This document shows, piece after piece, positions 33,271-46,300 of a stretch of DNA of 64,000 bases. This DNA comes from Nerophis ophidion. Its lineage: Eukaryota > Chordata > Actinopteri > Syngnathiformes > Syngnathidae. The notes below the pieces were generated by a model. That model saw only the letters and a program-made list of their open reading frames with translations. It was not told the origin of the DNA and did no database searches. The stretch lies in NCBI RefSeq assembly GCF_033978795.1, contig NC_084625.1, forward strand, positions 21,723,226 through 21,787,225. The letters run 5' to 3'. Numbering within the stretch: position 1 is the stretch's first letter; each line of letters starts with the position of its first letter. A program made the position numbers and the translations under genes.

Positions 33271-34455
33271 CTGAGCACATCATTGTCATCACAACCAACA
33301 CTCTTTAAACAGACTCATTAGGACAGGAGTGTCCAAACTTGTTGACTTGAGGCATTGGGTTAAAAATATTTTGGTCGGGGGCCGAAAGCCGATTGCATGT
33401 AAAGTACATACATATATAAATTGATTGGCAACACTAAATTGACCCTAGAGTGTGAATGTTGTCTGTCCATCTGTGTTGGTCCTGTGATGAGGTGGGGACT
33501 TGTCCAGGGTGTACGCCGCCTTCCGCCCGAATGCTGCTGAGATAGGCTCCAGCGCCCCGGAAAGGACAAGCGGAAGAAAATGGATGGATGGATATAAATA
33601 TATATATATTAGGGCTGCGAATCTTTGGGTGTTCCACGATTCGATTCAATATCGATTCTTGGGGTCGCGATTCGATTATATATCATTTTTTTGATTCAAC
33701 GCGATTCTCGATTCAAAAACAATATTTTTTCCGATTCAAAACGATTCTGTATTCATTCAATACATAGGATTTCAGCAGGATCTACCCCAGTCTGCTGACA
33801 TGCTAGCAGAGTAGTATATTTTTTTTCTTAACTTATATAATTGTAAAGGACAATGTTTTATAGACTGATTGCAAAAATGTAAATTTGTTTTAACTATTAA
33901 ACGAACAAAAAATATATCTTATTTTATCTTTGTGAAAACATTGGACACAGTGTGTTGTCAAGCTTATGAGATGTCATGCAAGTGTAAGCCACTGTGACAC
34001 TATTCTTTTTTTAAAATTTTTTATAAATGTCTAAAGAGAAGGTCAATGAAGGATTTTTAATCACTGCTATGCTGAAATTATAACTAATATTGATACTGTT
34101 GTTGATAATATTCATTTTTGTTTCATTACTTTTGGTTTGTTCTGTGTCGTGTTTGTGTCTCCTCTCAATTGCTCTGTTTATTGCAGTTCTGAGTGTTGCT
34201 GGGTCAGGTTTGGTTTTGGAATTGGATTTCATTGTTATGGTATTGCTGTGTATTGTTTTGTTGGATTGATAAAAAAAAAAAAATCGATTTAAAAAAAAAA
34301 AAGAGAATCGATTCTGAATCGCACAACGTGAGAATCGCGATTCGTATTCCAATCGATTTTTTCCCACACCCCTAATATATGCATATACATATGTGAAATT
34401 TCGACTCCTACCTTTTTTACTTCTGTGATGACCTTTCTATATATATATATATATG

Positions 34456-34496
<41 letters not shown>

Positions 34497-37279
34497 TATA
34501 AATATCAAGCAGCTAAAATGTGCCTAACATGGATAAGTGAGGAGAGAGTGTGCTGCAGTTTTCCCATAATGCATTGCAATGGATTTAAATGGCTGTGTTT
34601 TTGATGTATGTGTGGTGCTCGGACATTATAATATCCACAAAGGTCAGTGGGCAGGTTGTGTCATAAGAGACCATGTGTCACATATGACACATGGCAGCTT
34701 TTTGTGTTGGTTGCAGTCCTTTTGCGCCACGACTCGGGAAGGTTGATGAATGCTGTGCTGATTTCACTTCAAATCACAATTTATGGACCTTGACCTAATT
34801 TCTTCACGTTGACCACAGGAGGGTGGCAAATTTGCAGCAATCAGATTGTCAGATAATTAAGAATAATTTAGCAACCCCGCAGGTCAGGTTCCTTGTTAAA
34901 CTCATGACGGTCGCGGGCCACACTTGGCCCGTGGGCCCTAGTTTGGACACACCTGCATTAGGACGACATGTTTACCAGTAGGCGAGAGGATGAGCGCCTG
35001 AAGGATGTCTGATAACGAGACGATGCCGACGATCCGGGACTCTTCATCTACGACGACCAGCCTGTGAACCTGCGAACGCAAGCGGACATTCAGCATACAT
35101 CCGCTTCCTGTTTTCCAAAGACAAATATGGCGGTGTCACCTCAGCTTTCACAATGCGGTCCACTATGGTCTCCAGGGTCTCCACTTTGTTGCACTTCATG
35201 ACACCTTCAAAGTACTGCGACCTGTGCCGCAAAGCCTGCGTGACGGTCACATCCAGGTCGTTGTATGTCTTCTCCGCCGCCAGGTTCTGAGGGACAAAAG
35301 GTTAGTCCCGGGTTAGCGGACAGCGCGAAAGTCGGCTGTACTCACAATCACGTCAAACTTGGAGTAGATGTCCACCACTTGTCCTGCGCACATGTATGAC
35401 GTTAATATGGAGATGACACGTGAGACATCAATTTAGTGGTTACCATGGTGATTGACTACGGGTAAGGCGGAGACGCCGCGGTGCGTGAAAACGGAGAGGG
35501 CGGTGATGATGGGCGTGTCCGGGTGGATGAAAGCAATGTTGTCGTACGTTCCCACATGAAGTTCCTCCAGCGTCTTCTTCATGAAGCCGGGCATGGGCAT
35601 CTCACACACCTGACCAGCAGGGGGCACTTGTTTGTAAAAGACAACATCATGCCAATATGATGTCGCCCCCTGCTGGCGGGGAGGGCACAACACTCACAAA
35701 GAGCTGCAGGAACTTGAGGATCCTCTTGTGGGTCAGGATGTAGAGTGCGTTTCCACTCAGAGGGTCAATGACGGGAAGACGATGGATCTTGTTGCGAATC
35801 AACGATGACACCGCCTCGAAAATACTGAAAAACAACACTTTTTGTAACTTCCTGTTTCCTCACGCGCACACACACACACACGCGCGCGCGCGCACCCTTG
35901 TATTTGTTACCTTCTTGAGACCAGAGAAAAATGCCTCCCTCTTTAGAACCAGCCTTTCTAGATATATAAAGATTTGTATTTTCAACTTATTAATATATAC
36001 AGACAACGCAAATATAAAAAATCTTGTGAAAAATGAATTGGAATTTCACAAGAAAAAGTTCACAATTTCACTAGAAAAACCTTTAATTTTGGCAGTTTTA
36101 TAATAAAAGTCGTCATTTTACTCAACGCAAGTCAAAATTTTACAAGGAAAACGGAACATTTGTGCGATGTTATGATAAAAGTTGGAATTTTACTCAACAA
36201 CAGTCGCAATTTTACAAGAAAAGCTTAAATTTTGGGGGGAATTTTATGAAAAGAGTCGCAATTTTACTTGACAAAAGTCACAATTTTTATAAGAAAACTT
36301 AAACATTTTGGCAATATAATAATTTTACTCAAAACATTTCACTATTTTACAAGAACAAATTGGTAATATTGTGACAAGTCAAAATTTTATATGACAAATG
36401 TCGCCATTTTCCATCAAAAAGTAATACTTTTACGTAAAAAAAGTACTAATTTTGAAGAAATATTGCAAAATTACAAACAGAAAGAATATGAGAAATTGTT
36501 CCCAATTTTATAAGAAAGATGTCAAGATTACTTTTTGGTAACTTTTTTATGTTTTGTTTGTAATTGTTTTTTAATATTCATTACTTGAAGTTATTACAGT
36601 ATGTCTTTAAATACATATTTATTTATTTTTTAAATTAATTTTGGCCATAGGGGGCGCATTTCAATTTCTTACACACACTTGTTATCGCATATGTTGGCCA
36701 GAGGGGGAGCACTTCAAATGTTTACACACACTTGTTATTTCATATGTTGACTAGAGGGGGGGAGCACTTTTAAATGCGACACAGTCAATTTGAAAGATAC
36801 CTCCTTTTTTGGTCCACCCTAATTTTGACAGAGTTCACCACCAGGAGTGCAAATGAGACATTCTCTATTGATTGCAATGGTTTTCCTTATTGGGACCATG
36901 ATTTTGGTCCTAACTTGTTCACCAGTCCTCAAATGGAAGGTGCTTTTCCTTGTTGATGTCTCAAAGAAATACAAGAACGCACCCACGCACACACACACAC
37001 ACGCACGCACACTCACACACACGCACACGCACACAGATTTACCTGGCATCAGGTGAGATGTGGACCAGAGGCTTGAAGGTCTCCTGCAGGTAAAGTTCTG
37101 TCAACATGGACAAATGTCAGCATTTCACATATAGAACTAGAATAGAATAGAATAGAAAATAATATTGTCAGAGCAAACCTCTCCAGGTCTCGATCTTGTG
37201 TTCTTCTAGCTCGTAAATCTGAACCTGAAAGATAAAACACTCATCTGTTGACACACATACACTAGACACACTTGCGATA

Positions 37280-37328
<49 letters not shown>

Positions 37329-40300
37329 AGAAAGTGTGTGTGTGTGTGTTTGTTTGTTTTACCATGGGTGACTTGTAGTATCTGGTCAAGATGTTGATGA
37401 AGTCTGTGATAGTCAACATTCCTGAAAGGGACAAAAAAAACTGTCACCCACTAAGTGTGTGTGTGTGCTCGCGTGTGTGTGTGTGTGTGTGTGTGTGTGT
37501 ACCCACCAACAAAACTTTGCTTCTTAGTTTCCCACAAAGGAGCAGCACGCACGCCATTAGCGACTAGAGCAAAGAACGCTTTCTTCACCTGCAACACAAA
37601 TGTGGCTACAGATGTTAGTAAAGTGTCACTTATCCACCAGTCACATGTCAGGCATGTGTCAGTCATCCATCACTGACTGGAAGTTGGTCACCTATCAGTC
37701 ATCCACCAGTCATGGGTCACTCTAGTGTCAGTCAGGAATTAGTTAACGTGTCACCCGGGTGACAGTCAGTGACATGTCTGTTGTGTCATTTTAGTGATGT
37801 ATCAGTCATGTGTCAGTTTAGTGACATGTCTGTTGTGTGTCAGTTTAGTCACGTCAGTCATTTGTCAGTTTAGTCACGCAAGTCATGTGTCAGTTTAGTG
37901 ACGTGCCAGTCCTGTGTCAGTTCAGTGGAATGTCTGTCATGTCATTTTAGTGATGTATCAGTCATGTGTCAGTTTAGTAACAGTCATGTGTCAGTTTAGT
38001 CACGTCAGTCATTTGTCAGTTTAGTCACGCCAGTCATGTGTCAGTTTAGTGACGTGCCAGTCCTGTGTCAGTTCAGTGGAATGTCTGTCATGTCATTTTA
38101 GTGATGTATCAGTCATGTGTCAGTTTAGTAACAGTCATGTGTCAGTTTAGTGACATGTCAGTCATTTGTCAGTTTAGTGACATGTCAGTCATGTGTCAGT
38201 TTAGTGATGTGTCTGTCATGTCGCAGTTCAGTGTCAGTTGTCGGTTCAGTGACATGTCTGTCGTGTGTCAGTTTAGTTATCTCAGTCATGCGGCGGTTCA
38301 GCGGCAAGTGTATTATGTGTCAGTTTAGTGACGTATCAGTCATGTGTCAGTTCAGTGACAGTCATGTGCCAGTTCAGTGATTTGTCTGTTGTGTGTCAGT
38401 TAGGTAAGGTATCAGTCATGTGTCAGTTTCGTGACGTATCGGTCATGTGTCAGTTTAGTGACATATCAGTCATGTGTCAGTTTCGTGACGTATCGGTCAT
38501 GTTTCAGTTTAGTAACATATCTGTCATGTGTCAGTTTAGTGACATATCAGTCATGTCTCAACTTAGTGACATATTAGTCATAGGTGAGTTTAGTGACATA
38601 TCAGTCATGTGTCAACTTAGTAACATATCAGTCACGTGTCAGTTTAGTGACAAATCAGTCATGTGTCAATTTAGTGATGTATCAGTCATGTGTCAGTTTA
38701 GTGAGAGTCATGTGTCAGTTTAGTGGCATGTCTGTTGTTTCATTTTAGTGATGCATCAGTCATGTGTCAGTATAGTGAAAATCATGTGTCAGTTTAGTGA
38801 CATATCAGTCATGTGTCAATTTAGTGACAGTCGTGTCAGTTTAGTGACATGTCTGTCGTGTGTCAGTTTAGTTACGTCAGTCATGAGTCGGTTCAGTGTC
38901 TGTTGTGTGTCAGTTTAGTGATGTATCAGTCATGTGTCAGTTTAGTGACGTATCAGTCATGTGTCAGTTTAGTGACGTATCAGTCATGTGTCAGTTTAGT
39001 GGCATGTGTGTTGTTCCATTTTAGTGATGCGTCAGTCATGTGTCAGTATAGTGAAAATCATGTGTCAGTTTAGTGACATGTCTCTTGTGTGTCAGTTTAG
39101 TGACATGTCTGTCATGTGTCAGTTTAGTGACGTGTCCGTCATGTGTCAGTTTAGTGATGTGTCAGTCATGTGTCAGTTTAGTGGCATGTCTGTCGTTTCA
39201 TTTTAGTGATGTATCAGTCATGTGTCAGTATAGTGACAGTCATGTGTCAGTTTAGTGACATGTCTATTGTGTGTCAGTTCAGTAACATGTCTGTCATGTG
39301 TCAGTTTAGTATTGTTAGTCATGTGTCGGTTCAGTGGCAAGTCTGTTGTGTGTCAGTCGTGTGTCAGTTTAGTGACAGTCATGTGTCGGTTTAGTGACGA
39401 ATCAGTCATCTGTCAGTTCAGTGACATGTCTGTTGTGTGTCAGTTTAGTAACGTATCAGTCATGTGTTAGTTCAGTGACATGTCTGTTGTGTGTCAGTTT
39501 AGTAATGTATGAGTCATTTGTCAGTTTAGTGACCTTTCAGTCATGTGTCAGTTTAGTGACAGTCATGTGTCAATTCAGTGACACGTCTGTTGTGTGTCAG
39601 TTTAGTGACCTTTCAGTCATGTATCAGTTTAGTGACAGTCCTGTGTCAATTCAGTGACACGTCTGTTGTGTGTCAGTGCCGTGGCATGTCTGTTATGTGT
39701 CAGTTTCGTAATGTGTCAGTCATGTTTCAGTTTAGTAACATATCTGTCATGTGTCAGTTTAGTGACATATCAGTCATGTCTCAACTTAGTGACATATTAG
39801 TCATAGGTGAGTTTAGTGACATATCAGTCATGTGTCAACTTAGTAACATATCAGTCACGTGTCAGTTTAGTGACAAATCAGTCATGTGTCAATTTAGTGA
39901 TGTATCAGTCATGTGTCAGTTTAGTGAGAGTCATGTGTCAGTTTAGTGGCATGTCTGTTGTTTCATTTTAGTGATGCATCAGTCATGTGTCAGTATAGTG
40001 AAAATCATGTGTCAGTTTAGTGACATATCAGTCATGTGTCAATTTAGTGACAGTCGTGTCAGTTTAGTGACATGTCTGTCGTGTGTCAGTTTAGTTACGT
40101 CAGTCATGAGTCGGTTCAGTGTCTGTTGTGTGTCAGTTTAGTGATGTATCAGTCATGTGTCAGTTTAGTGACGTATCAGTCATGTGTCAGTTTAGTGACG
40201 TATCAGTCATGTGTCAGTTTAGTGAGTCATGTGTCAGTTTAGTGGCATGTGTGTTGTTCCGTTTTAGTGATGCGTCAGTCATGTGTCAGTATAGTGAAAA

Positions 40301-43300
40301 TCATGTGTCAGTTTAGTGACATGTCTCGTGTGTCAGTTTAGTGACATGTCTGTCATGTGTCAGTTTAGTGACGTGTCCGTCATGTGTCAGTTTATTGATG
40401 TGTCAGTCATGTGTCAGTTTAGTGGCATGTCTGTCGTTTCATTTTAGTGATGTATCAGTCATGTGTCAGTATAGTGACAGTCATGTGTCAGTTTAGTGAC
40501 ATGTCTATTGTGTGTCAGTTCAGTAACATGTCTGTCATGTGTCAGTTTAGTATTGTTAGTCATGTGTCGGTTCAGTGGCAAGTCTGTTGTGTGTCAGTCG
40601 TGTGTCAGTTTAGTGACAGTCATGTGTCGGTTTAGTGACGAATCAGTCATCTGTCAGTTCAGTGACATGTCTGTTGTGTGTCAGTTTAGTAACGTATCAG
40701 TCATGTGTTAGTTCAGTGACATGTCTGTTGTGTGTCAGTTTAGTAATGTATGAGTCATTTGTCAGTTTAGTGACCTTTCAGTCATGTGTCAGTTTAGTGA
40801 CAGTCATGTGTCAATTCAGTGACACGTCTGTTGTGTGTCAGTTTAGTGACCTTTCAGTCATGTATCAGTTTAGTGACAGTCCTGTGTCAATTCAGTGACA
40901 CGTCTGTTGTGTGTCAGTGCAGTGGCATGTCTGTTATGTGTCAGTTTCGTAATGTGTCAGTCATGTGTCAGTTTAGTGGCATGTCTGTCGTTTCATTTTA
41001 GTGATGTATCAGTCATGTGTCAGTATAGTGACAGTCATGTGTCAGTTTAGTGACATGTCTATTGTGTGTCAGTTCAGTAACATTCTCTTAGTATTGTTAG
41101 TCATGTGTCGGTTCAGTGGGAAGTCTGTTGTGTGTCAGTTTAGTGACAGTCATGTGTCAGTTTAGTGACGAATCAGTCATGTGTCAGTTTAGTGACGTAT
41201 CAGTCATGTGTCAGTTTAGTGACAGTCATGTGTCAGTTCAGTAACATGTCTGTCATGTGTCAGTTTAGTAACGTCAGTCATGTGTCGGTTTAGTGGCAAG
41301 TCTGTTGTGTGTCAGTTTAGTGACAGTCATGTGTCAGTTCAGTAACATGTCTGTCATGTGTCAGTTTAGTATTGTTAGTCATGTGTCAATTCAGTGGCAA
41401 GTCCGTTGTGTGTCAGTTTAGTGACGTATTAGTCATGTGTCAGTTCAGTGACATGTCTGTTGTGTGTCAGTTTAGTGACCTTTCAGTCATGTGTCAGTTT
41501 AGTGACAGTCATGTGTTAATTCAGTGACACGTCTGTTGTGTGTCAGTTTAGTGACCTTTCAGTCATGTATCAGTTTAGTGACAGTCATGTGTCAATTCAG
41601 TGACACGTCTGTTGTGTGTCAGTGCAGTGGCATGTCTGTCATGTGTCAGTTTTGTGATGTGTCAGTCATGTGTCAGTTTAGTGGCATGTCTGTCGTTTCA
41701 TTTTAGTGATGTATCAGTCATGTGTCAGTATAGTGACAGTCATGTGTCAGTTTAGTCTATTGTGTGTCAATTCAGTAACATGTCTGTCATGTGTCAGTTT
41801 AGTATTGTTAGTCATGTGTCGGTTCAGTGGCAAGTCTGTTGTGTGTCAGTCATGTGTTAGTTTAGTGACAGTCATGTGTCAGTTTAGTGACGAATCAGTC
41901 ATGTGTCAGTTTAATGACGTATCAGTCATGTGTCAGTTTAGTGACAGTCATGTGTCAGTTCAGTAACATGTCTGTCATGTGTCAGTTTAGTAACGTCAGT
42001 CATTTGTCGGTTTAGTGGCAAGTCTGTTGTGTGTCAGTTTAGTGACAGTCATGTGTCATTTCAGTAACATGTCTGTCATGTGTCAGTTTAGTATTGTTAG
42101 TCACGTGTCGGTTCAGTGGCAAGTCTGTTGTGTGTCAGTTTAGTGACGTATTAGTCATGTGTCAGTTCAGTGACATGTCTGTTGTGTGTCAGTTTAGTAA
42201 CGTATGAGTCATTTGTCAGTTTAGTGACCTTTCAGTCATGTGTCAGTTTAGTGACAGTCATGTGTCAATTCAGTGACACGTCTGTTGTGTGTCAGTTTAG
42301 TGACCTTTCAGTCATGTATCAGTTTAGTGACAGTCATGTGTCAATTCAGCGACACGTCTGTTGTGTGTCAGTGCAGTGGCATGTCTGTCATGTGTCAGTT
42401 TTGTGATGTGTCAGATATGTGTCACTTCAGTGGTGTGTCATTCATGTCTTAGTTCAGTGTCAATCACGTCATATGTGTCAATCATACTGCCCTGTCAAGT
42501 CAGATGTTGTGACTTGACAGGGCAGAAAGTATGTGTTAACCACATCATTTAAGTGTCATCTATCACTGACCTGTCACTCAATTAGTCACGTGTCACTCAC
42601 GTGTTAGTCATGTTTTAATGACTCAGGTATCAGTGATCCATCAGTGACATGTCAACCTGTCAGTCGTGGCACTCATGCATTACTCACATGTCAATCATCC
42701 TTGAGTGATCCGTGATTGACACCTGTATGTAAGTCATGTGGGCCATCCGTGTGTTACTGCATCAGTCACACGTCAGTCATGTGTCAGTGCAAGTGGCAGG
42801 TGTCACCTGTAGCGTGGTGTCAAAGACCACCAGTTTGGAGCTGGTGGGGATGATGTCGTAACACTTGTGACACTTCATGAAGCGCATGTAGATGTCTCTC
42901 TCGGAGTCGGCACACACTGACAACACACACACACACACACTTCAATCGACATGTTGTTTCAATTTTGCACATATTGTGAGCCCCGTCTTACCGCCATCGC
43001 CCAGGGAGCGCCGCTCAGCCTCACCCCCAGCCTCCACCTGCATAGACAACATTGTTAGTTATACACATGAACCCACTGGTCAGATGTTTAGGAAGTGCTA
43101 TGATCTTCTGGTGATGCGGGGATGTCAGCAGTTGTCTTTTTCAAAAAGTGAGCATATAGGAATACATCTGCACTACGACGCCATATTGGCAACATTTCCA
43201 TACTGTGGAGAATATAATTAATAGCGTTACATAAGAGGAATGGCTCCTATTTAGCATGCAAGTCATCACGGATAAAGAAGCTAGCACCGACCTGAACGTC

Positions 43301-46300
43301 GTCGTTCATTTTCTGTTTTTTCCGTTAGCTTTTAACTATGTGATGCAGGTTAAAGCTCACGGTTCCATCTTCAGCCCTGAGCTGATTTGCCGCGAAACGT
43401 CTCGTCACTTGTCGCTAGAGATTGCCTCTCCGTGTAAAGTGGCGTCAAGTTAACGCAGTTAACACGCACTACATCCGGTGTTTTGCCGCAATAAGAGCAT
43501 GTACTAACGTTACTTTAAAGGCCTACTGAAACCCACTACTACCCACCACGCAGTCTGATAGTTTATATATCTAATGATGAAATATTAACATTGCAACACA
43601 TGCCAATACGGCCTTTTTAGTTTACTAAATTACAATTTTAAATTTCCATCGTCTTCGAAACGTTGTGTAATGATGACGTGTACGCAAGACGTCACGGGTT
43701 TTTAGGAAGTATGAGCGCTGCGCACACACACAGCTAAAAGTCGTCTGCTTTAACGGCATAATTACACAGTATTTTGGACATCTGTGTTGCTGAATCTTTT
43801 GCAATTTGTTCAATTAATATTGGAGAAGTCACAGTAGAAAGATGGAGTTGGGAAGCTTTAGCCTTTGGCCACACAAACACACGGTGATTCCTTGTTTAAA
43901 ATTCCTGTAAGTGAAACTTTCCTATGGATCAGAGTGCGGTCAAGCCAACATAGAACCCTACCAAATGTCAACCAGCAGGTTTCGGTGAGAAGTTTGTGGT
44001 TTAAAAGTCAGTTCTTACCGGAGAAAAGCTGAGCTTGTGCCGTCCATAGCTGCCGTTGACTTCCCTGAGACACTGCACTTCAAGACACCCGTGGAGACAC
44101 CCTTCCGACTATCAGGTACTATTTAACTCACTAAAACACTAGCAACACAATAGAAAGATAAAGGATTTCCCAGAATTATCGTAGTAAATGTGTCTAAAAA
44201 CATCGGAATCCGTCCCAATGCAATCGTGTTTTGTTTTTTTTAAACTTTTTTTTTGTTAGTTTTTTTTCTAGTCCATCGCTATCAATATCCTCAAACACAA
44301 ATCTTTCATCCTCGCTCAAATTAATGGGGGAATTGTCGTTTTCTCGGTCCGAATAGCACTTTTTGTTGGAGGCTCCCATTAAAAACAATGTGAATATGTG
44401 AGGAGCCCCCACACGTGTGACGTCATCGTCTGCGACTTCCGGTAGAGGCAGGGCTTTTCTCTTAACACCGAAAGTTGCGAACTTTATCAGGGATGTTCTC
44501 TACTAAATCCTTTCAGCAAAAATATGGCAATATCACAACAATTATCAAGTATGACACATAGAATGGACCTGCTATCCCTGTTTAAATAAGAACATTTTAT
44601 TTCAGTAGGCGTTCACACCTGCGGTGCTGGTGAAACCGTAAAAGGCGGTGGCAGCCGGCAAGAGAAGTGTTGCCCAGTGTCGGGGGGTGAGGAGAAGGAA
44701 CGCAGCCTCCTGGTCTCCGGACGCCTCGGCTCCGTCAGGTAATTCTCCAGTTGGAAGGCAGGGGGAGATTGGGAAGGGGCAGGTGGGGATGACATGGTGT
44801 AGGCTGGTTGGTGGTGAGTGGAAGAAGCGGAGGGAGATTTTCAAAATAAAAGTGTGATTAGGAGTGGTCAATTAACCATCAGCAGCAGCACACCTCTCGC
44901 CTTGCTCCTCTTGCTGCGTGAGAAGAGTTTCATGCTGATGGGGGACGACGACATTTGCTGGTTCGATTCCCTAGAGGTTGATTTGAAGATCCCACTAAAG
45001 CTCAGTCTAACACACACACACACCAGGATTTAATCATGTTGCCAATCTGTCGGCTGTCAATCACATGATCACCTGCGAGGAGGTTTGGGCGGAGACTCCG
45101 CAGCCTGGAAAGGGAAGCTGCTCTTGGCTGAGGTGGGACTCGTCCTGGAGTAGGAGCTGGAGGGGGGCGCCGAGCGGGGACTACTTGGTCTGCTCGCCCG
45201 ATGGAAGAAGCTCCTGGTGGGGCTGAGCTCCCCCTGCAGGACGAAAACACACGGGACCAGCTGATTAGCCACATCGTAGTCGTCATCGCGCCTACTTTTT
45301 ACCTTCGAGACTTTGTCCCTCTGCACTCGGCCCGGCTCGTCCAGGAAAGACATTCCCAACACGCTGATGTCCTACGCCGGAATTAAGGAAAGTGACATTC
45401 AAAGGGGTCAAAGGTCAATTGCGCTTGTTGTTGCATAACGACAAAATGGGGAAATTTAGCAATCACACAAAAAGAAGTCAGCTACAACATGAGAACGATA
45501 CTGACGTGAGCCCAGTGAGTTCACGAAAACTGTCATGAGAGGTATATACTATGTGAGCTCAGATGTGAGAGTCAACCACAACACGAGAGCCAATGAGTCA
45601 GCTGCAACGTGAGAACCTCGTAAGTCAAAACGATCAGATGAGAGTCCACTATGACATAGAATCAACGGTGCCTAAGGCGACATGAGAGACAAGAGGTTAA
45701 ATTTTGACATGAAAACCTAAACAAATGCCATGAGAGTCTGGGGAGTCAATTCTGACACGAGAGTTAAGAGAGACAACTAGACAACCAACTATGACCTGAG
45801 AATTAACTATGACACGAGAATCAACTGCTAACTAAATACAGAGTCTCGGAAAACTGGCATGCACAAGCGATCCCTCAGAAAGCTGGCGTGCACATCACTT
45901 GTGCACGCCAGCTTTCCGAGACTCTTATTTTGTTAGCACAGGCAGCATGAAGCAGGGCTTTTATTGTGAAGATAGGAAATGTGCAGTCGGCCTTTAGAGT
46001 TTTGACGGAAGGGACGGCGCAAAAGTCTGTTGAAATAAAAAGTGTTTCTCGCCTTCCTCTCTGTCATTTTTTCATAATAATGAACTGACAGCAGCCAGCG
46101 TCATCTCACAAGACCCTCGGGTGCCGTGAATGTCAATCAAGCAAGCTACGGAATTTGCCGCCAATGTTTTTCTTGTAAAGTGTATGGAAGCTGGATGAAT
46201 TAGATGCCAAAAACCAACCACTTTCATGTGGTATTGTACAGAAAGGACCACTTTTTTTCTCCTCCATTTGAAAATGTGGGCGTTATCATCATTACTGTCT

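Larger units (their letters stand above)
33316..34963. mobile_element. hAT-like element in the last prkag2 intron, 8-bp duplication
   Basis: Element 33324-34955 (1632 bp) with ends CAGGAGTGTCCAAACT and AGTTTGGACACACCTG, inverted repeats differing at one position, flanked by identical CATTAGGA at 33316-33323 and 34956-34963. It contains a reversed retroposon copy (33421-33595) and an ATTCGATT-rich element (33610-34374). Removing it would leave a prkag2 intron of about 70 nt. Confidence 0.88.

Noticed and set aside
32236..33274. Plus-strand Ser/Pro/Leu-rich frames (202-296 codons) opposite the glutamate-rich exon
   Set aside because: All plus frames are open because the strand is CT-rich. No start context, splice partner or family supports them, whereas the minus frame is phase-matched to prkag2.
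37640..42800. CRISPR-like array or a repeat protein (CQFSDVSVM nonapeptides)
   Set aside because: Units are contiguous with no unique spacers, and the genome is a vertebrate. Open frames follow from the 27-bp period, are all broken at intervals, and lie in an intron antisense to prkag2.
43041..43514. Additional prkag2 exon in intron 6
   Set aside because: Short frames exist on the opposite strand only; exons 6 and 7 already join in phase, and no gamma-2-like sequence is seen.
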